Positions 9,269 through 18,058 of a DNA stretch of 64,000 bases are shown here, in pieces. Position numbers and translations under genes: made by a program. Each line of letters starts with the position of its first letter. Positions within the stretch are counted from its first letter, which is position 1. The DNA is from Phaeobacter sp. G2. GTDB taxonomy: Bacteria > Pseudomonadota > Alphaproteobacteria > Rhodobacterales > Rhodobacteraceae. Location of the stretch: positions 91,870-155,869 of the forward strand of contig CP104102.1 of NCBI GenBank assembly GCA_025163595.1, in the 5' to 3' direction. Below the pieces are notes generated by a model that searched no databases, was not told where the DNA came from, and worked only from the letters and a program-made list of their open reading frames with translations.

Positions 9269-9277
9269 GGAAAAGAA

Positions 9278-10243
9278 GTGTCTAGTCTTTCAATACTTTC
9301 GTCCCCGATCTCGCGCGAGCGGCTACGCCGGTTCGTTCCCTTTTTCGTCCTGGTGGTCACGCTGATCGTCCTGTTTAACGCGGCGCCCGGGCTGATGCGC
9401 TGGCGGGCCATCAACTCTTTGATGATGGATAACGCGCCGATGCTGTTGCTGATTATCGGATCGACACTGCCGATCCTGATCGGGTGTTTGGATTTGTCCG
9501 TCGCGGCGATGGCATCGCTGGCGGCAGTCAGCGGCGCACTGCTGTCTCCTATGCTGGGGTCTTTTGCCGGGTTGGCCGTGGTCGCAGGCGCGTCGCTGAT
9601 TGGCGCCTTGCAAGGGTATCTGATCGGCAGGATGCAAATCCCGTCCTTCGTGATGACCCTTGGCGCCTTGGGTATTTTCAACGGCGCGGCCTTGGCGTTG
9701 ACCGGGGCCAATATGGTGGGCATCGGTTCCGGCATGTGGCTGTTCGACAGTCTGGCGGGGCGCAATTTCGGGATCTCGAACATGTTCCTTTTGGTGCTGG
9801 CCGTGGTGATCTGCCTGCAGGTGATGCTGCGGTTCACCAGGATGGGCCGGAATATCTATGCGTTCGGATCCAGTGAACTGGCTGTGTATGTGTCGGGTAT
9901 CCGGCGCGATCTGGTGCGCAGCGTGGCCTTTGGTATTTCGGCGGGCTGCGGGGCGCTGGCGGGGCTGATGATGCTGTCGCAGACGCAGTTTGCCAATGCC
10001 ACGATCGCCGACGGGATGCTGTTGCCCGCGCTTGTGGGCGTGGTGGTTGGCGGCACCGCCATCTCCGGCGGTGTCGGAAGTGTGGTGGCCAGCTTGATCG
10101 GAGGCATCATCGCCGTCCTGTTGCGTGTCGGTGTCACGATTTCCAGTATGCCCCCATCCAGCCAGGATATCGTTTTCGGCGTTGTCATCCTGGTCGCGGT
10201 TGCCTTGACCACAGACCGTCAAAAAATCGGGGTGGTCAAGTAG
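9278..10243 (+). CDS. Ribose-type (RbsC family) ABC permease 2
   Basis: The gene starts with GTG at 9278, with TTGAGGAAAAG just upstream, 9 bases after the ATPase stop. The 321-residue product has the hydrophobic profile of the BPD_transp_2 family, with LLLIIGSTLPILIGCLDLSVAAMASL near residue 55 and GVVVGGTAISGGVGSVVASLIGG near 260. It pairs with permease 1 as a heterodimeric channel. It is the last gene of the importer operon and is followed by a strong terminator. Confidence 0.9.
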   Translation: MSSLSILSSPISRERLRRFVPFFVLVVTLIVLFNAAPGLMRWRAINSLMMDNAPMLLLIIGSTLPILIGCLDLSVAAMASLAAVSGALLSPMLGSFAGLAVVAGASLIGALQGYLIGRMQIPSFVMTLGALGIFNGAALALTGANMVGIGSGMWLFDSLAGRNFGISNMFLLVLAVVICLQVMLRFTRMGRNIYAFGSSELAVYVSGIRRDLVRSVAFGISAGCGALAGLMMLSQTQFANATIADGMLLPALVGVVVGGTAISGGVGSVVASLIGGIIAVLLRVGVTISSMPPSSQDIVFGVVILVAVALTTDRQKIGVVK

Positions 10244-10272
10244 GCGATACGCCAACAAATGACTCCGAACAG

Positions 10273-10306
10273 AAAACCCCGCCGGTTCCAAACCGGCGGG
10301 GTTTTT
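10273..10306. terminator. Strong Rho-independent terminator, bidirectional form
   Basis: The stem CCCCGCCGGTT (10277-10287) pairs with AACCGGCGGGG (10291-10301) around a 3-base loop. It is flanked by AAAA on the left and TTTTT on the right, so it can end transcription from both the ABC operon and the convergent acyl-CoA dehydrogenase. Confidence 0.92.
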
Positions 10307-10349
10307 CAATTTCGTGAAACCTGCGCGACGTAAAGGGCAGGTGGCCTGC

Positions 10350-10379
10350 AACACGGGCGCCATATCAGGCGCCCGTGTT
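10350..10379. terminator. 12-bp GC-rich hairpin downstream of the acyl-CoA dehydrogenase
   Basis: AACACGGGCGCC (10350-10361) pairs with its complement at 10368-10379 around a 6-base loop, 8 bases beyond the acyl-CoA dehydrogenase stop. No U-tract follows on either strand, so it may protect the 3' end of the mRNA rather than terminate by itself. Confidence 0.5.
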
Positions 10380-10387
10380 GGTGTTAG

Positions 10388-11548
10388 TTAGGCAGACGCC
10401 TGGCGGATCATGCCACGGGCAATGACAAGCTGTTGAATCTGGGTCGTTCCTTCGTAGATGCGGAACAGCCGCACGTCGCGGAAAAACCGTTCGACCCCGT
10501 AATCCGCGATATAACCCGCACCGCCAAGAATCTGCACTGCGCGGTCCGCGACGCGACCAACCATTTCGCTGGCGTACATTTTACAGCAGGCCGCGTCGAT
10601 CGAGACATTCTGCCCGGCATCCTTACGGCGGGCGGTTTCCTCGATCATGCAGCGGGCCGCGAATGCCTCGGTGCGGCTGTCGGCCAGCATGGCTTGGACC
10701 AGTTGCTTTTCGGCAATCGGTTCGCCGAATTGTTTACGGTCCATCGCATATTCCAGGCTGTCGCGGATCAACCGCTCGGCGTTGCCGGTGCAAACGGCTG
10801 AGATATGCAGGCGGCCCCGGTCCAGCACTTTCATCGCGGTCTTAAATCCCTGCCCCAGACGGTCAGGGCCGCCGATGATCGCGCTTTCGTGTACGCGGCA
10901 GCCGTCCAGGATGACGTCGCAGGTATGGGAACCCTTCTGACCCATTTTCCGGTCGATCGGCCCCAGCGACAGGCCGGGCGTGTCCGCCTCGACCAGGAAG
11001 GCCGTGACTCCGGCCGAGGTTTTCGAACTGGGATCGGTGCGGGCAAACACGGTGAACAGTCCGGCGCGTGGAGCGTTGGTAATGAACCGTTTCGTACCGC
11101 TCAGAGTATAGTGATCGCCATCCTTGCGCGCCGAGGTCCGCAGCGACCCTGCGTCCGATCCTGCCTCGGGTTCGGTCAGTGCGAACGAGGCGACCATCTC
11201 TCCGGTGGCCAGTTGGGGCAGGTATGTCTCTTTTTGCTGAGGGGTGCCATCGATGATCAGGCCCTGGCTGCCGATACCGTTGTTGGTGCCCACCAGGGAC
11301 CGAAACGCGGGCGAGGTCTGCCCCAATACGAAGGCGGCCTGAACCTCTTCGTGCATGGTCAGGCCCAGACCGCCGTATTCCTCGGGGATCGACAGGCCGA
11401 ATAGGCCCATGTCGCGGATTTCCTGAACCAGATCGTCGGGGATGGCATCGTCGTCGGCCACCCGTTCTTCGTTTGGTACGAGCCGTTCGCGCACAAAGCG
11501 ATCAAGCATATCAAGGAACTGCGAGAGGGTTTCGGGGTCGAGTGACAT
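10388..11548 (-). CDS. Acyl-CoA dehydrogenase, cluster A copy
   Basis: The start at 11548 follows AAAGGAGG on the minus strand; a longer frame upstream lacks such a site. The 386-residue FAD enzyme has the family landmarks FALTEPEAGSDAGS (about 132-145), TKRFITNA, DRGRLHISAVC, and the catalytic Glu in RIYEGTTQIQ near the C-terminus. It would introduce the alpha-beta double bond into an acyl-CoA. It is very like the 386-residue copy at 55935-57095 over its whole length. In both clusters the enzyme sits with a CoA-transferase and an omega-oxo-acid-type aldehyde dehydrogenase. A dicarboxylyl-CoA substrate such as adipyl-CoA or glutaryl-CoA is therefore plausible, but inferred. Confidence 0.92.
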   Translation of the reverse strand: MSLDPETLSQFLDMLDRFVRERLVPNEERVADDDAIPDDLVQEIRDMGLFGLSIPEEYGGLGLTMHEEVQAAFVLGQTSPAFRSLVGTNNGIGSQGLIIDGTPQQKETYLPQLATGEMVASFALTEPEAGSDAGSLRTSARKDGDHYTLSGTKRFITNAPRAGLFTVFARTDPSSKTSAGVTAFLVEADTPGLSLGPIDRKMGQKGSHTCDVILDGCRVHESAIIGGPDRLGQGFKTAMKVLDRGRLHISAVCTGNAERLIRDSLEYAMDRKQFGEPIAEKQLVQAMLADSRTEAFAARCMIEETARRKDAGQNVSIDAACCKMYASEMVGRVADRAVQILGGAGYIADYGVERFFRDVRLFRIYEGTTQIQQLVIARGMIRQASA

Positions 11549-11852
11549 GAGGCGGCGCCTCCTTTGCGGAAGTTTCTGGAAAATCGGGCCGTCGCGTGCG
11601 GCGCAAACGCCGCAATCCGTTCGCCCTTGTGTTGTCAGTCCTACCAAGGCGGCTTTGACCTTTCCAATGGGGCGATTGCGTCAGGGTGTTATCCGCGGCC
11701 TGTCGCAGGAGAGACAGTTGTTGGATGCCCCATTCCGGCCTCTACTGGCGTCAGTACCGCCGGCACCCGGTCGTTGCGGGTGGGCGTTCCTGTCCTCCGA
11801 CACAGCCGGAAAACAGTGGTACGCCTTTTAAACATTAGGGGAGGATACCCAA
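11549..11852. promoter_or_regulatory. Divergent control region between acyl-CoA dehydrogenase and alcohol dehydrogenase
   Basis: The 304 bases separate two divergent genes and contain no gene. TGGCGTCAGTACCGC at 11746-11760 has the GG-N10-GC spacing of a sigma-54 promoter on the + strand, about 90 bases before the alcohol dehydrogenase start. CTGTC-N8-GACAG (11700-11717) lies about 30 bases upstream of it. Both are weak matches. GGGGAGG (11840-11846) is the ribosome binding site for the gene at 11853. Confidence 0.35.
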
Positions 11853-12920
11853 ATGAGAGCACTGCGCTTTCACGCTGCGAAGGACCTGCGGGTCGAGGAT
11901 ATTGCACTGCCGACGGACCCGGCCGAGGACGAAGTCGTCATCGAAAACCGTTTCGTCGGGATTTGTGGCACGGATTTGCACGAATACGCTTATGGCCCGA
12001 TTTTCGTTCCGCAGGACGAGGACGGCAAAACCGCCGCGCCCCAGGTTCTGGGCCATGAATATGGCGGCACGGTTACCAAGGTCGGCAAGGGGGTGACCCA
12101 TGTGAAAGTGGGCGACCGCGTGTCGGTACAGCCCTTCATCACGCCCCGCAGCGGCGATTATTATGTCGACCGCGGTGAATTCAACCTGTCGGACGCGATG
12201 CAGCTGGCCGGTCTGAGCTGGATCGGTGGCGGCATGGCACAAGAGAGCCTGCTAAAGGGCTATAACGTCTACAAAGTGCCTGAAGACATGACGGACGAAG
12301 ACGCCGCCCTGGTCGAACCGACCGCCGTGGCTGTCTATGGCGTTGATCGCGGTGGGGTCAACGCGGGCGATTCCGTTCTGGTCACCGGCGCGGGCCCGAT
12401 CGGGCTGTTGACGCTGCTGGCGGCACGGGCTGCTGGTGCGGTGCAGATGTTCGTTTCGGATCCTAACGCCACCCGCCTGAAAATCGCAAAGGAGATTATT
12501 CCTGATGTGATCACGATCAACCCGACCGAAGAAAACGTCGGCGACGTGATCCGGGCGGCTACCGAAGGTGGCGTCGGCTGCGACGTTGCGCTGGAATGTG
12601 TGGGGAATACCTTGGCGTTGCAGGCTTGTGTCGATGCGGTTCGTAAACGCGGCGTCGTCGTCCAAATTGGCCTGCACCCAGGTGAGGCCCCGGTCAATTG
12701 GTTCGACGTTGTTTACAAGGACATCGATTTGCGGGGGTCCTGGGCCTATACCGCGCAAATGTGGCCCCGCGTGATGCGCCTGATTGCTTCGGGTCAAATC
12801 CCGGCCCGCAAAGTTGTGACCAAAACCGTGACGCTTGATACCGTGATCAAGGACGGGTTTGACGCGTTGTTGGATCCGGCGGGCACACAACTGAAGATCC
12901 TAATCGATCTGAATGGCTGA
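11853..12920 (+). CDS. Medium-chain (zinc-type) alcohol dehydrogenase, butanediol/sorbitol dehydrogenase-like
   Basis: The 355-residue protein starts after GGGGAGG. It has the catalytic-zinc motif GICGTDLHEY (about residues 35-44), the HEYGG motif near 68, EPTAVAVYGVD near 150, and the Rossmann motif GAGPIGLLTLLAARAAGA near 175. The lobe that normally holds four cysteines for the structural zinc is replaced by a stretch without cysteines (about 95-118), so the structural zinc is absent. The family oxidises secondary alcohols and diols with NAD(P). Placed at the head of cluster A, it could oxidise a cyclic or secondary alcohol to the ketone that the luciferase-like monooxygenase attacks. A perfect hairpin terminator follows. 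Confidence 0.85.
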   Translation: MRALRFHAAKDLRVEDIALPTDPAEDEVVIENRFVGICGTDLHEYAYGPIFVPQDEDGKTAAPQVLGHEYGGTVTKVGKGVTHVKVGDRVSVQPFITPRSGDYYVDRGEFNLSDAMQLAGLSWIGGGMAQESLLKGYNVYKVPEDMTDEDAALVEPTAVAVYGVDRGGVNAGDSVLVTGAGPIGLLTLLAARAAGAVQMFVSDPNATRLKIAKEIIPDVITINPTEENVGDVIRAATEGGVGCDVALECVGNTLALQACVDAVRKRGVVVQIGLHPGEAPVNWFDVVYKDIDLRGSWAYTAQMWPRVMRLIASGQIPARKVVTKTVTLDTVIKDGFDALLDPAGTQLKILIDLNG

Positions 12921-12967
12921 CGTCAGAGGGTTCCTCCCGCCCTTTGAGCGCAACGTCGGCACGTCGG

Positions 12968-12997
12968 AAGGCCAAGGCACGCAAGTGCCTTGGCCTT
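12968..12997. terminator. Terminator between alcohol dehydrogenase and thiolase
   Basis: A 13-bp perfect stem (12968-12980 with 12985-12997) with a GCAA tetraloop is followed by TTG on the + strand, the stem itself ending in CCTT. It lies between convergent genes and can serve both. Confidence 0.85.
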
Positions 12998-13051
12998 TTG
13001 CCTTGCGCCACGTGGGAACGGGAGTTCGCAGCGCAAAGCAAGGGGCAGGGG

Positions 13052-14257
13052 TCAGACGCGTTCAAGCAGAAGGGCGACGCCCTGACCGACCCCAACACAC
13101 ATCGACACAATGGCGCGCCGCGCGGTGCCCTGCGAAAGCTGAATAGCGGCACTACCGGCAATTCGGGCACCGGACATGCCCAACGGATGCCCAAGGGCGA
13201 TCGCCCCACCATTGGGATTCACGCGCGGATCGTTGTCAGGGATGCCCAGCCCGCGCAGACAGGCCAGCACTTGCGCCGCAAAGGCCTCGTTCATTTCGAA
13301 GAGATCGATGTCTTCGGTGGTCAGGCCGTGCTGAGTCAGCAGTTTCTGCACCGCTGGCACCGGCCCGTAGCCCATTAACCGCGGCGGCACCCCGGCAGAC
13401 GCGCCACCAACCACCCGTGCGAGAGGCCGCAACCCATGGCGTTGTACCGCCGCCCCCGAAGCCAGTATCAGCGCCGCCGCCCCGTCATTCACTCCCGAAG
13501 CATTGCCAGCGGTCACAGATCCGTCCGTCCGAGTGATCGGGCGCAGCCGTGCCAGATCGGCCAGTTGGGTGTCGGGTCGGGGGTGTTCGTCTGCGGCTAT
13601 GACCTTGGTTTTGCCACGGCCGGCTGGCACCTCGACCGGGATGATTTCAGGGGTGAAACGTCCTGCGGTTTGGGCCTGTCCCGTTTTACGCTGCGAGTCG
13701 GCGGCAAAAGCGTCCTGGTCTGCGCGGCTGATGTCCATTTCATCCGCCAGGTTCTGCGCCGTCTGAGGCATCGAATCTGTCCCATAGGCAGCCTGCATCT
13801 TGGGGTTAATGAAACGCCAGCCGATGGTGGTGTCCTCCATCGCGACGGCGCGTGAAAAGGCGCGATCAGATTTCAGCAGGACAAAGGGTGCGCGGCTCAT
13901 GCTTTCGGCGCCACCGGCGATGGCCAGGTGCATTTCCCCGGCCTTGATCGTGCGAGCGGTGGTCAGAACGGCCTCTAGCCCGGAACCGCACAGGCGGTTT
14001 ACCGTGACCCCCGGCACCTGTTCAGGTAATCCAGCCAGCAAACTGGACATGCGGGCAATGTTGCGGTTGTCCTCTCCTGCCTGATTGGCGCACCCCAGCC
14101 AGACCTCCTCGACTTCGGACGGGTCCATCCCCGGATTCCGGCGCAGTAATTCGGCCAGTGGAATGGCCGCTAGATCATCAGGGCGCAGGCCGGACAGGCC
14201 GCCGCCATGACGCCCGATGGGCGTGCGGATGTAATCGCAAAGGAAGACGTCGTTCAT
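13052..14257 (-). CDS. 3-oxoadipyl-CoA-type thiolase (PcaF-like), cluster A
   Basis: The 401-residue thiolase opens with [15 protein letters not shown], the N-terminal form typical of beta-ketoadipyl-CoA thiolases. It has the acyl-accepting Cys in [11 protein letters not shown] (about residue 90), ESMSRAPFV near 118, NEAFAAQ near 335, the His of [14 protein letters not shown] (about 350-363) and the second Cys in SMCVGVGQG near 390. The enzyme cleaves 3-oxoadipyl-CoA to succinyl-CoA and acetyl-CoA, so it fits the end of beta-oxidation of a six-carbon dicarboxylic acid. It is probably co-transcribed with the fusion enzyme and aldehyde dehydrogenase upstream. A second copy lies at 35966-37165. 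Confidence 0.9.
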   Translation of the reverse strand: MNDVFLCDYIRTPIGRHGGGLSGLRPDDLAAIPLAELLRRNPGMDPSEVEEVWLGCANQAGEDNRNIARMSSLLAGLPEQVPGVTVNRLCGSGLEAVLTTARTIKAGEMHLAIAGGAESMSRAPFVLLKSDRAFSRAVAMEDTTIGWRFINPKMQAAYGTDSMPQTAQNLADEMDISRADQDAFAADSQRKTGQAQTAGRFTPEIIPVEVPAGRGKTKVIAADEHPRPDTQLADLARLRPITRTDGSVTAGNASGVNDGAAALILASGAAVQRHGLRPLARVVGGASAGVPPRLMGYGPVPAVQKLLTQHGLTTEDIDLFEMNEAFAAQVLACLRGLGIPDNDPRVNPNGGAIALGHPLGMSGARIAGSAAIQLSQGTARRAIVSMCVGVGQGVALLLERV

Positions 14258-14267
14258 GGGGTACCTC

Positions 14268-16325
14268 TTAGGTATTCAGGCTGTTCAGGGTACGGTTCGC
14301 TGCGGCCAGATCAGTCAGAAGGCCGGGAACGGACCAGGATAAAGGGTCGTTTTCGCAAAGCGCGTTCAGTTGGTCGATCAACATGGGCACGCCGATCCGG
14401 TCGGCCTGATACATAAGCCCTCCGCGCCAGCGAGGGAACCCGTAGCCATGGATCAGAATCAGATCGATATCGGCGGGCCGGGCGGCGATGCCTTCTGTCA
14501 GGATGTCACAGGCCTCGGCGATCATGGCCAGCAGTAAGCGGGCAGAAATCACCTGGGGCGGGATCGGTTCGCGGGGGATTTTCGCCTGGGCGCTGGTGGC
14601 AACAATACAGTCCAACACGATCTGCGAGGGCTGCGGTGTGCCGTCGGCATCATAATCGTACCAGCCGGCATTGGTTTTCCGCCCCAGCCTTTTCAGGTCT
14701 TCGACCAGGCGGTCCGCGATCGGCACATAGCGCCGGTCCTGGCGGTCCCCGGGGGCCTGACGTTTGCGGTTGGCATAGGCGATGTCCAGACCAGACAGAT
14801 CTTGCGCCTGATAGGGGCCCATGGCCATGCCAAAGGCGCGCATCGCGGCATCAATGCTGTCCGGGGTGGCCCCCTGCAACAGCAAAGTATCCGCCGCATG
14901 GCGATACCGGGTCAGGATGCGATTCCCGATAAATCCGTCGCATACCCCCGACAGAACCGGCATTTTCCCAAGCCGCCGTGCCAGGGCAAAGGCCACACCC
15001 AGCGTCGCGTCGGATGTTTTCTCACCGCGCACGATTTCCAGCAGCTTCATGATATGCGCGGGGGCGAAAAAATGCAGACCCAGGAACCGTTCGGGGGTGT
15101 CGATTCCCAGGGCCAGTGCGTTCACATTCAGATAAGAGGTGTTCGTGGCTAGCACCGCGTCGCGGGGCAGGGCGGCCTGAAGCGCGGCAAATATGGTGCG
15201 TTTGACGCTCATGTCCTCGAATGCGGCCTCGATGGCCAGGCCTGCGGGGGGCAACCCTTCGTATCCGTATTGAACAGACAAGCGAACCTGCAACACGGCC
15301 GGATCCAGCCCGGTGCGGGCCGCACCTTGGGTAATCAGTCGGGCGATATTGTCCTTAGCGCGGCTCACCGCATTGGCGTCGGTTTCGACCACGGTCACCT
15401 CTAGCCCAGCGGTGGCCAGCGCATAGGCGATCGAGGCCCCCATGTTGCCGCCACCGACGACGACCGCGCGGCTGAGTTCGGTTTTCGGCGCGGCAAAGGC
15501 CTTGCCCTGGGACAGGGCGGCGCGTTCGGCGAAAAACACATGGCGCAGGGCATGAGCCTGTTGTGACTGGCGCAGGTCCAGGAAGGTGCGCCTTTCGCGC
15601 AGCATGGTCTGCTCCAGTGTTTCGGACGCGGCTGCGGCGACCAGATCAATTGCGAGATGCGGTGCGATCTGTCCCGCGGCCCGCCGGTCGGCCTGGGCAT
15701 GCGCATCGTCAACCGCCTGGGTGTCCAGGTCCGGTGCGGGACGCTGATCCGGTATCAGCGCACGGTGCAGTACCTGTTTGCCCACACTGTGGGCGGCGGC
15801 GACGGGGTCGGCGGCGATCTGGTCGACCAGCCCCATATCCAGCCCCTTTTCTGCCGACACGCTGCGCCCCCGGGCGATCATGTCCAGCGCGGCGGCCATC
15901 GGTATCAGGCGCGACAACCTTTGCGTGCCGCCGGCCCCGGGGACGATACCCAGCGTGACCTCTGGCAGGCCCAGCGTGGCCCCCGGCGCCGCGATGCGAT
16001 ACCGGCAAGCCAGCGCGATTTCCAAGCCGCCCCCCAAGGCCGTCCCGTTGATGGCCGCGATGGTCGGAAACGGCAGGTCGGTCAGTTGGGCCAGCACGTC
16101 GTTCAAATGCGGCGGCAGCGGTTTGCCGTCAAATTCGCGCGCATCCGCACCAGCGACAAAGGCGCGCCCGGCCCCCGTCAGAATCAGGCGTGACGGACGG
16201 TCCTGTGCGGCACGCTGGATCGCGTCCAACAATTCAGCCCTCATGTCGCGGCCAAACACGTTCAGCGGCGGGTTGTCAAAGGTGACCACGGCCACCTTGT
16301 TTTCCAGACGGTAGTGTACGGTCAT
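14268..16325 (-). CDS. Enoyl-CoA hydratase/3-hydroxyacyl-CoA dehydrogenase fusion, cluster A copy
   Basis: The 685-residue protein is a FadJ-type fusion. The N-terminal crotonase domain (1-190) has GTALGGGLEIALACRYRI (about 94-111) and the acid residue in LPEVTLGIVPGAGGTQ (120-135). The dehydrogenase part starts with VVVGGGNMGASIAYALA (288-304) and has NTSYLNVNALA and the catalytic His in GLHFFAPAHIMKL. Two C-terminal dimerisation domains fill the rest, ending with IHGYGFPRWRGGLM. It hydrates the 2-enoyl-CoA and oxidises the 3-hydroxyacyl-CoA with NAD. The aldehyde dehydrogenase stop lies 3 bases upstream, and the thiolase follows, giving a tight three-gene operon. The 693-residue copy at 59540-61621 is its close paralogue. 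Confidence 0.92.
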   Translation of the reverse strand: MTVHYRLENKVAVVTFDNPPLNVFGRDMRAELLDAIQRAAQDRPSRLILTGAGRAFVAGADAREFDGKPLPPHLNDVLAQLTDLPFPTIAAINGTALGGGLEIALACRYRIAAPGATLGLPEVTLGIVPGAGGTQRLSRLIPMAAALDMIARGRSVSAEKGLDMGLVDQIAADPVAAAHSVGKQVLHRALIPDQRPAPDLDTQAVDDAHAQADRRAAGQIAPHLAIDLVAAAASETLEQTMLRERRTFLDLRQSQQAHALRHVFFAERAALSQGKAFAAPKTELSRAVVVGGGNMGASIAYALATAGLEVTVVETDANAVSRAKDNIARLITQGAARTGLDPAVLQVRLSVQYGYEGLPPAGLAIEAAFEDMSVKRTIFAALQAALPRDAVLATNTSYLNVNALALGIDTPERFLGLHFFAPAHIMKLLEIVRGEKTSDATLGVAFALARRLGKMPVLSGVCDGFIGNRILTRYRHAADTLLLQGATPDSIDAAMRAFGMAMGPYQAQDLSGLDIAYANRKRQAPGDRQDRRYVPIADRLVEDLKRLGRKTNAGWYDYDADGTPQPSQIVLDCIVATSAQAKIPREPIPPQVISARLLLAMIAEACDILTEGIAARPADIDLILIHGYGFPRWRGGLMYQADRIGVPMLIDQLNALCENDPLSWSVPGLLTDLAAANRTLNSLNT

Positions 16326-16328
16326 CGG

Positions 16329-17783
16329 TCAGGCCACCGGGTTTGACATGCGGCTGATGAATTTCGTGTTCAGGTAGCCTTCGAAGCTTTCGATGCCGCC
16401 TTCGCTGCCATAGCCGCTGTCGTTAATCCCGCCAAATGGCGTTTCGGGCAGGGCCAGTCCAAAATGGTTGATCGACACCATCCCTGCCGCCAAAGAGGCC
16501 GACGCCTGATCGGCGCGTTGCAGCGAATTGGTAAAGACATAAGAGGCCAGACCAAAGGGCAGGCGATTTGCGCGGCGCAGGGCCTCGTCACTGTCGCGGA
16601 ATCGCGACACCACCGCGACCGGGCCAAAGGGTTCGTCATTCATCAGCGCGATGTCGTCGCCGTCAGTGGCAACGACGGTCGGGCTGTAGAAATGTCCGAC
16701 ATTGCCGATGCGCGCGCCGCCGGTGGCAATGGTGGCGCCGTTTGCGCGGGCATCGGCGACCAGCGCGTCCATCGCATCCACCCGGCCGGAATTGACCAAC
16801 GGGCCCATTTTGGTGGCTGGGTCCAACCCGTTGCCAACGTTTACTTTTTCAAACGCATCGACCAAAGCGGGCAAGAAGCTGTCATAGACGCCATCCTGCA
16901 CATAGAACCGCGTCGGAGAGATACAGACCTGCCCGGAATTGCGCAGCTTATTGGCGGTCAGCGCGCGGGCCACGGCCTGGGGGTCGACATCGTCGTAAAT
17001 CAGAACGGGGGCATGGCCTCCCAATTCCATCGTGACACGTTTCATGTACCGTCCGGCCAGCTCTGCCAGATGTTTGCCAACTGGAACCGAGCCGGTGAAG
17101 CTAAGTTTTTTCACCACGGGATGCGCCAGCAAGGTGTTGGCAATCAGCGATGGGTCCCCCCAGATGATGTTCAGGCACCCCGCGGGCAGGCCGGCCTCTT
17201 CCAGGGCGTTGGCAATGGCCATGATCGCCGAGGGGGTTTCAGATGCGCCTTTCAGCAGCAGCGTACAGCCCGAGGCCAGGGCATTGGCCACCTTTCGGAT
17301 CGACTGGCTCAGTGGAAAGTTCCACGGCGCGATTGCCAGACAGACCCCGACAGGTTCTTTGACCATGATTTGCTGCACCCCAGCCACCCGCGCGGGAATG
17401 ATGCGGCCATAGACGCGGCGGCCTTCCTCGGCGTGCCAGTCCACATAATCGGCGGCCGAACGCACCTCGGCCAGGGCCTCGGCCAGGGGTTTGCCCATGT
17501 CCAGCGTGATGTTGCGCGCAATCTGGGATTCGTCGCGGCGCAGAATGTCGGCAAAGCGCCGCAGAATCCGGCTGCGCTCCAGGGCTGACACGCCCTGCCA
17601 GGAGTCAAAGGCGGTTTGCGCTGTTTGTACCGCCTGGTCCAGTTCCTGGGCGGTGATCATCGGCATTTCGGCCAGTGTTTCCTCTGTGGCGGGGTTGGTG
17701 ATCGCCCGCGTGGAACGGCCTTCGGGGCCGATCCTTTTGCCGTTCAGGATGATTTCAATTCGAGGGTAAGTTGCATCGGTCAT
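16329..17783 (-). CDS. Aldehyde dehydrogenase, succinate-semialdehyde/omega-oxo-acid type, cluster A copy
   Basis: The 484-residue enzyme has IAPWNFPLSQ (Asn155), MELGGHAPV (Glu253) and GQVCISPTRF (Cys287). The VTMELGGHAPVLIYDD form is typical of succinate-semialdehyde dehydrogenase-like enzymes that act on semialdehydes bearing a carboxylate. It would oxidise an omega-oxo acid to a dicarboxylic acid before CoA activation. It is the first gene of the leftward operon with the fusion enzyme and thiolase. A paralogue of identical length lies at 58077-59531. The divergent control region with the flavin reductase lies immediately upstream. Confidence 0.9.
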   Translation of the reverse strand: MTDATYPRIEIILNGKRIGPEGRSTRAITNPATEETLAEMPMITAQELDQAVQTAQTAFDSWQGVSALERSRILRRFADILRRDESQIARNITLDMGKPLAEALAEVRSAADYVDWHAEEGRRVYGRIIPARVAGVQQIMVKEPVGVCLAIAPWNFPLSQSIRKVANALASGCTLLLKGASETPSAIMAIANALEEAGLPAGCLNIIWGDPSLIANTLLAHPVVKKLSFTGSVPVGKHLAELAGRYMKRVTMELGGHAPVLIYDDVDPQAVARALTANKLRNSGQVCISPTRFYVQDGVYDSFLPALVDAFEKVNVGNGLDPATKMGPLVNSGRVDAMDALVADARANGATIATGGARIGNVGHFYSPTVVATDGDDIALMNDEPFGPVAVVSRFRDSDEALRRANRLPFGLASYVFTNSLQRADQASASLAAGMVSINHFGLALPETPFGGINDSGYGSEGGIESFEGYLNTKFISRMSNPVA

Positions 17784-17904
17784 CGCCGGTCCTTTCGATC
17801 AGCGCCCGAACGCTACCCGCCCAGCAATTATTCCCAGGGGTGGTTCGACGCGAAAAAAACATTGGATAGGCTCACATGTCTGACGCAGGGGCAATTGTCG
17901 CAAC

Positions 17905-18011
17905 TGTCAATTCTGAGACAAGCCGGACGTTCCGGCTTAGCGCAACTGGGCCAGTGGGCATTTCGGGTTGAATTGACAATTCTCAGGGCAAGCTTGGGTG
18001 CCTCGCTGCGA
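17905..18011 (+). promoter_or_regulatory. Candidate activator sites and sigma-54-like promoter of the monooxygenase operon
   Basis: TGTCAATTCTGAGACA (17905-17920) ends in the TGAGACA half-site found in the perfect palindrome near 22450. A hairpin-forming repeat (AAGCCGGA, 3-base loop, TCCGGCTT; 17920-17938) follows. TTGACAATTCTCAGGGCA (17973-17990) is a related imperfect repeat in the other orientation, and also contains a perfect sigma-70 -35 hexamer without a clear -10. TTGGGTGCCTCGCTGCGA (17994-18011) has the GG-N10-GC spacing of a sigma-54 promoter. The regulator at 23169 lacks the GAFTGA loop, so sigma-54 use is doubtful. Confidence 0.4.
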
Positions 18012-18058
18012 TCTGCGGGGCGCTCCTTACATTCACTTAGCGGCGGAGAACCGTTCCG

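Noticed and set aside
16464..17588. A 374-codon open frame antisense to the cluster A aldehyde dehydrogenase
   Set aside because: The opposite strand encodes a clear enzyme with all catalytic residues; this frame has no recognisable motif or ribosome binding site.
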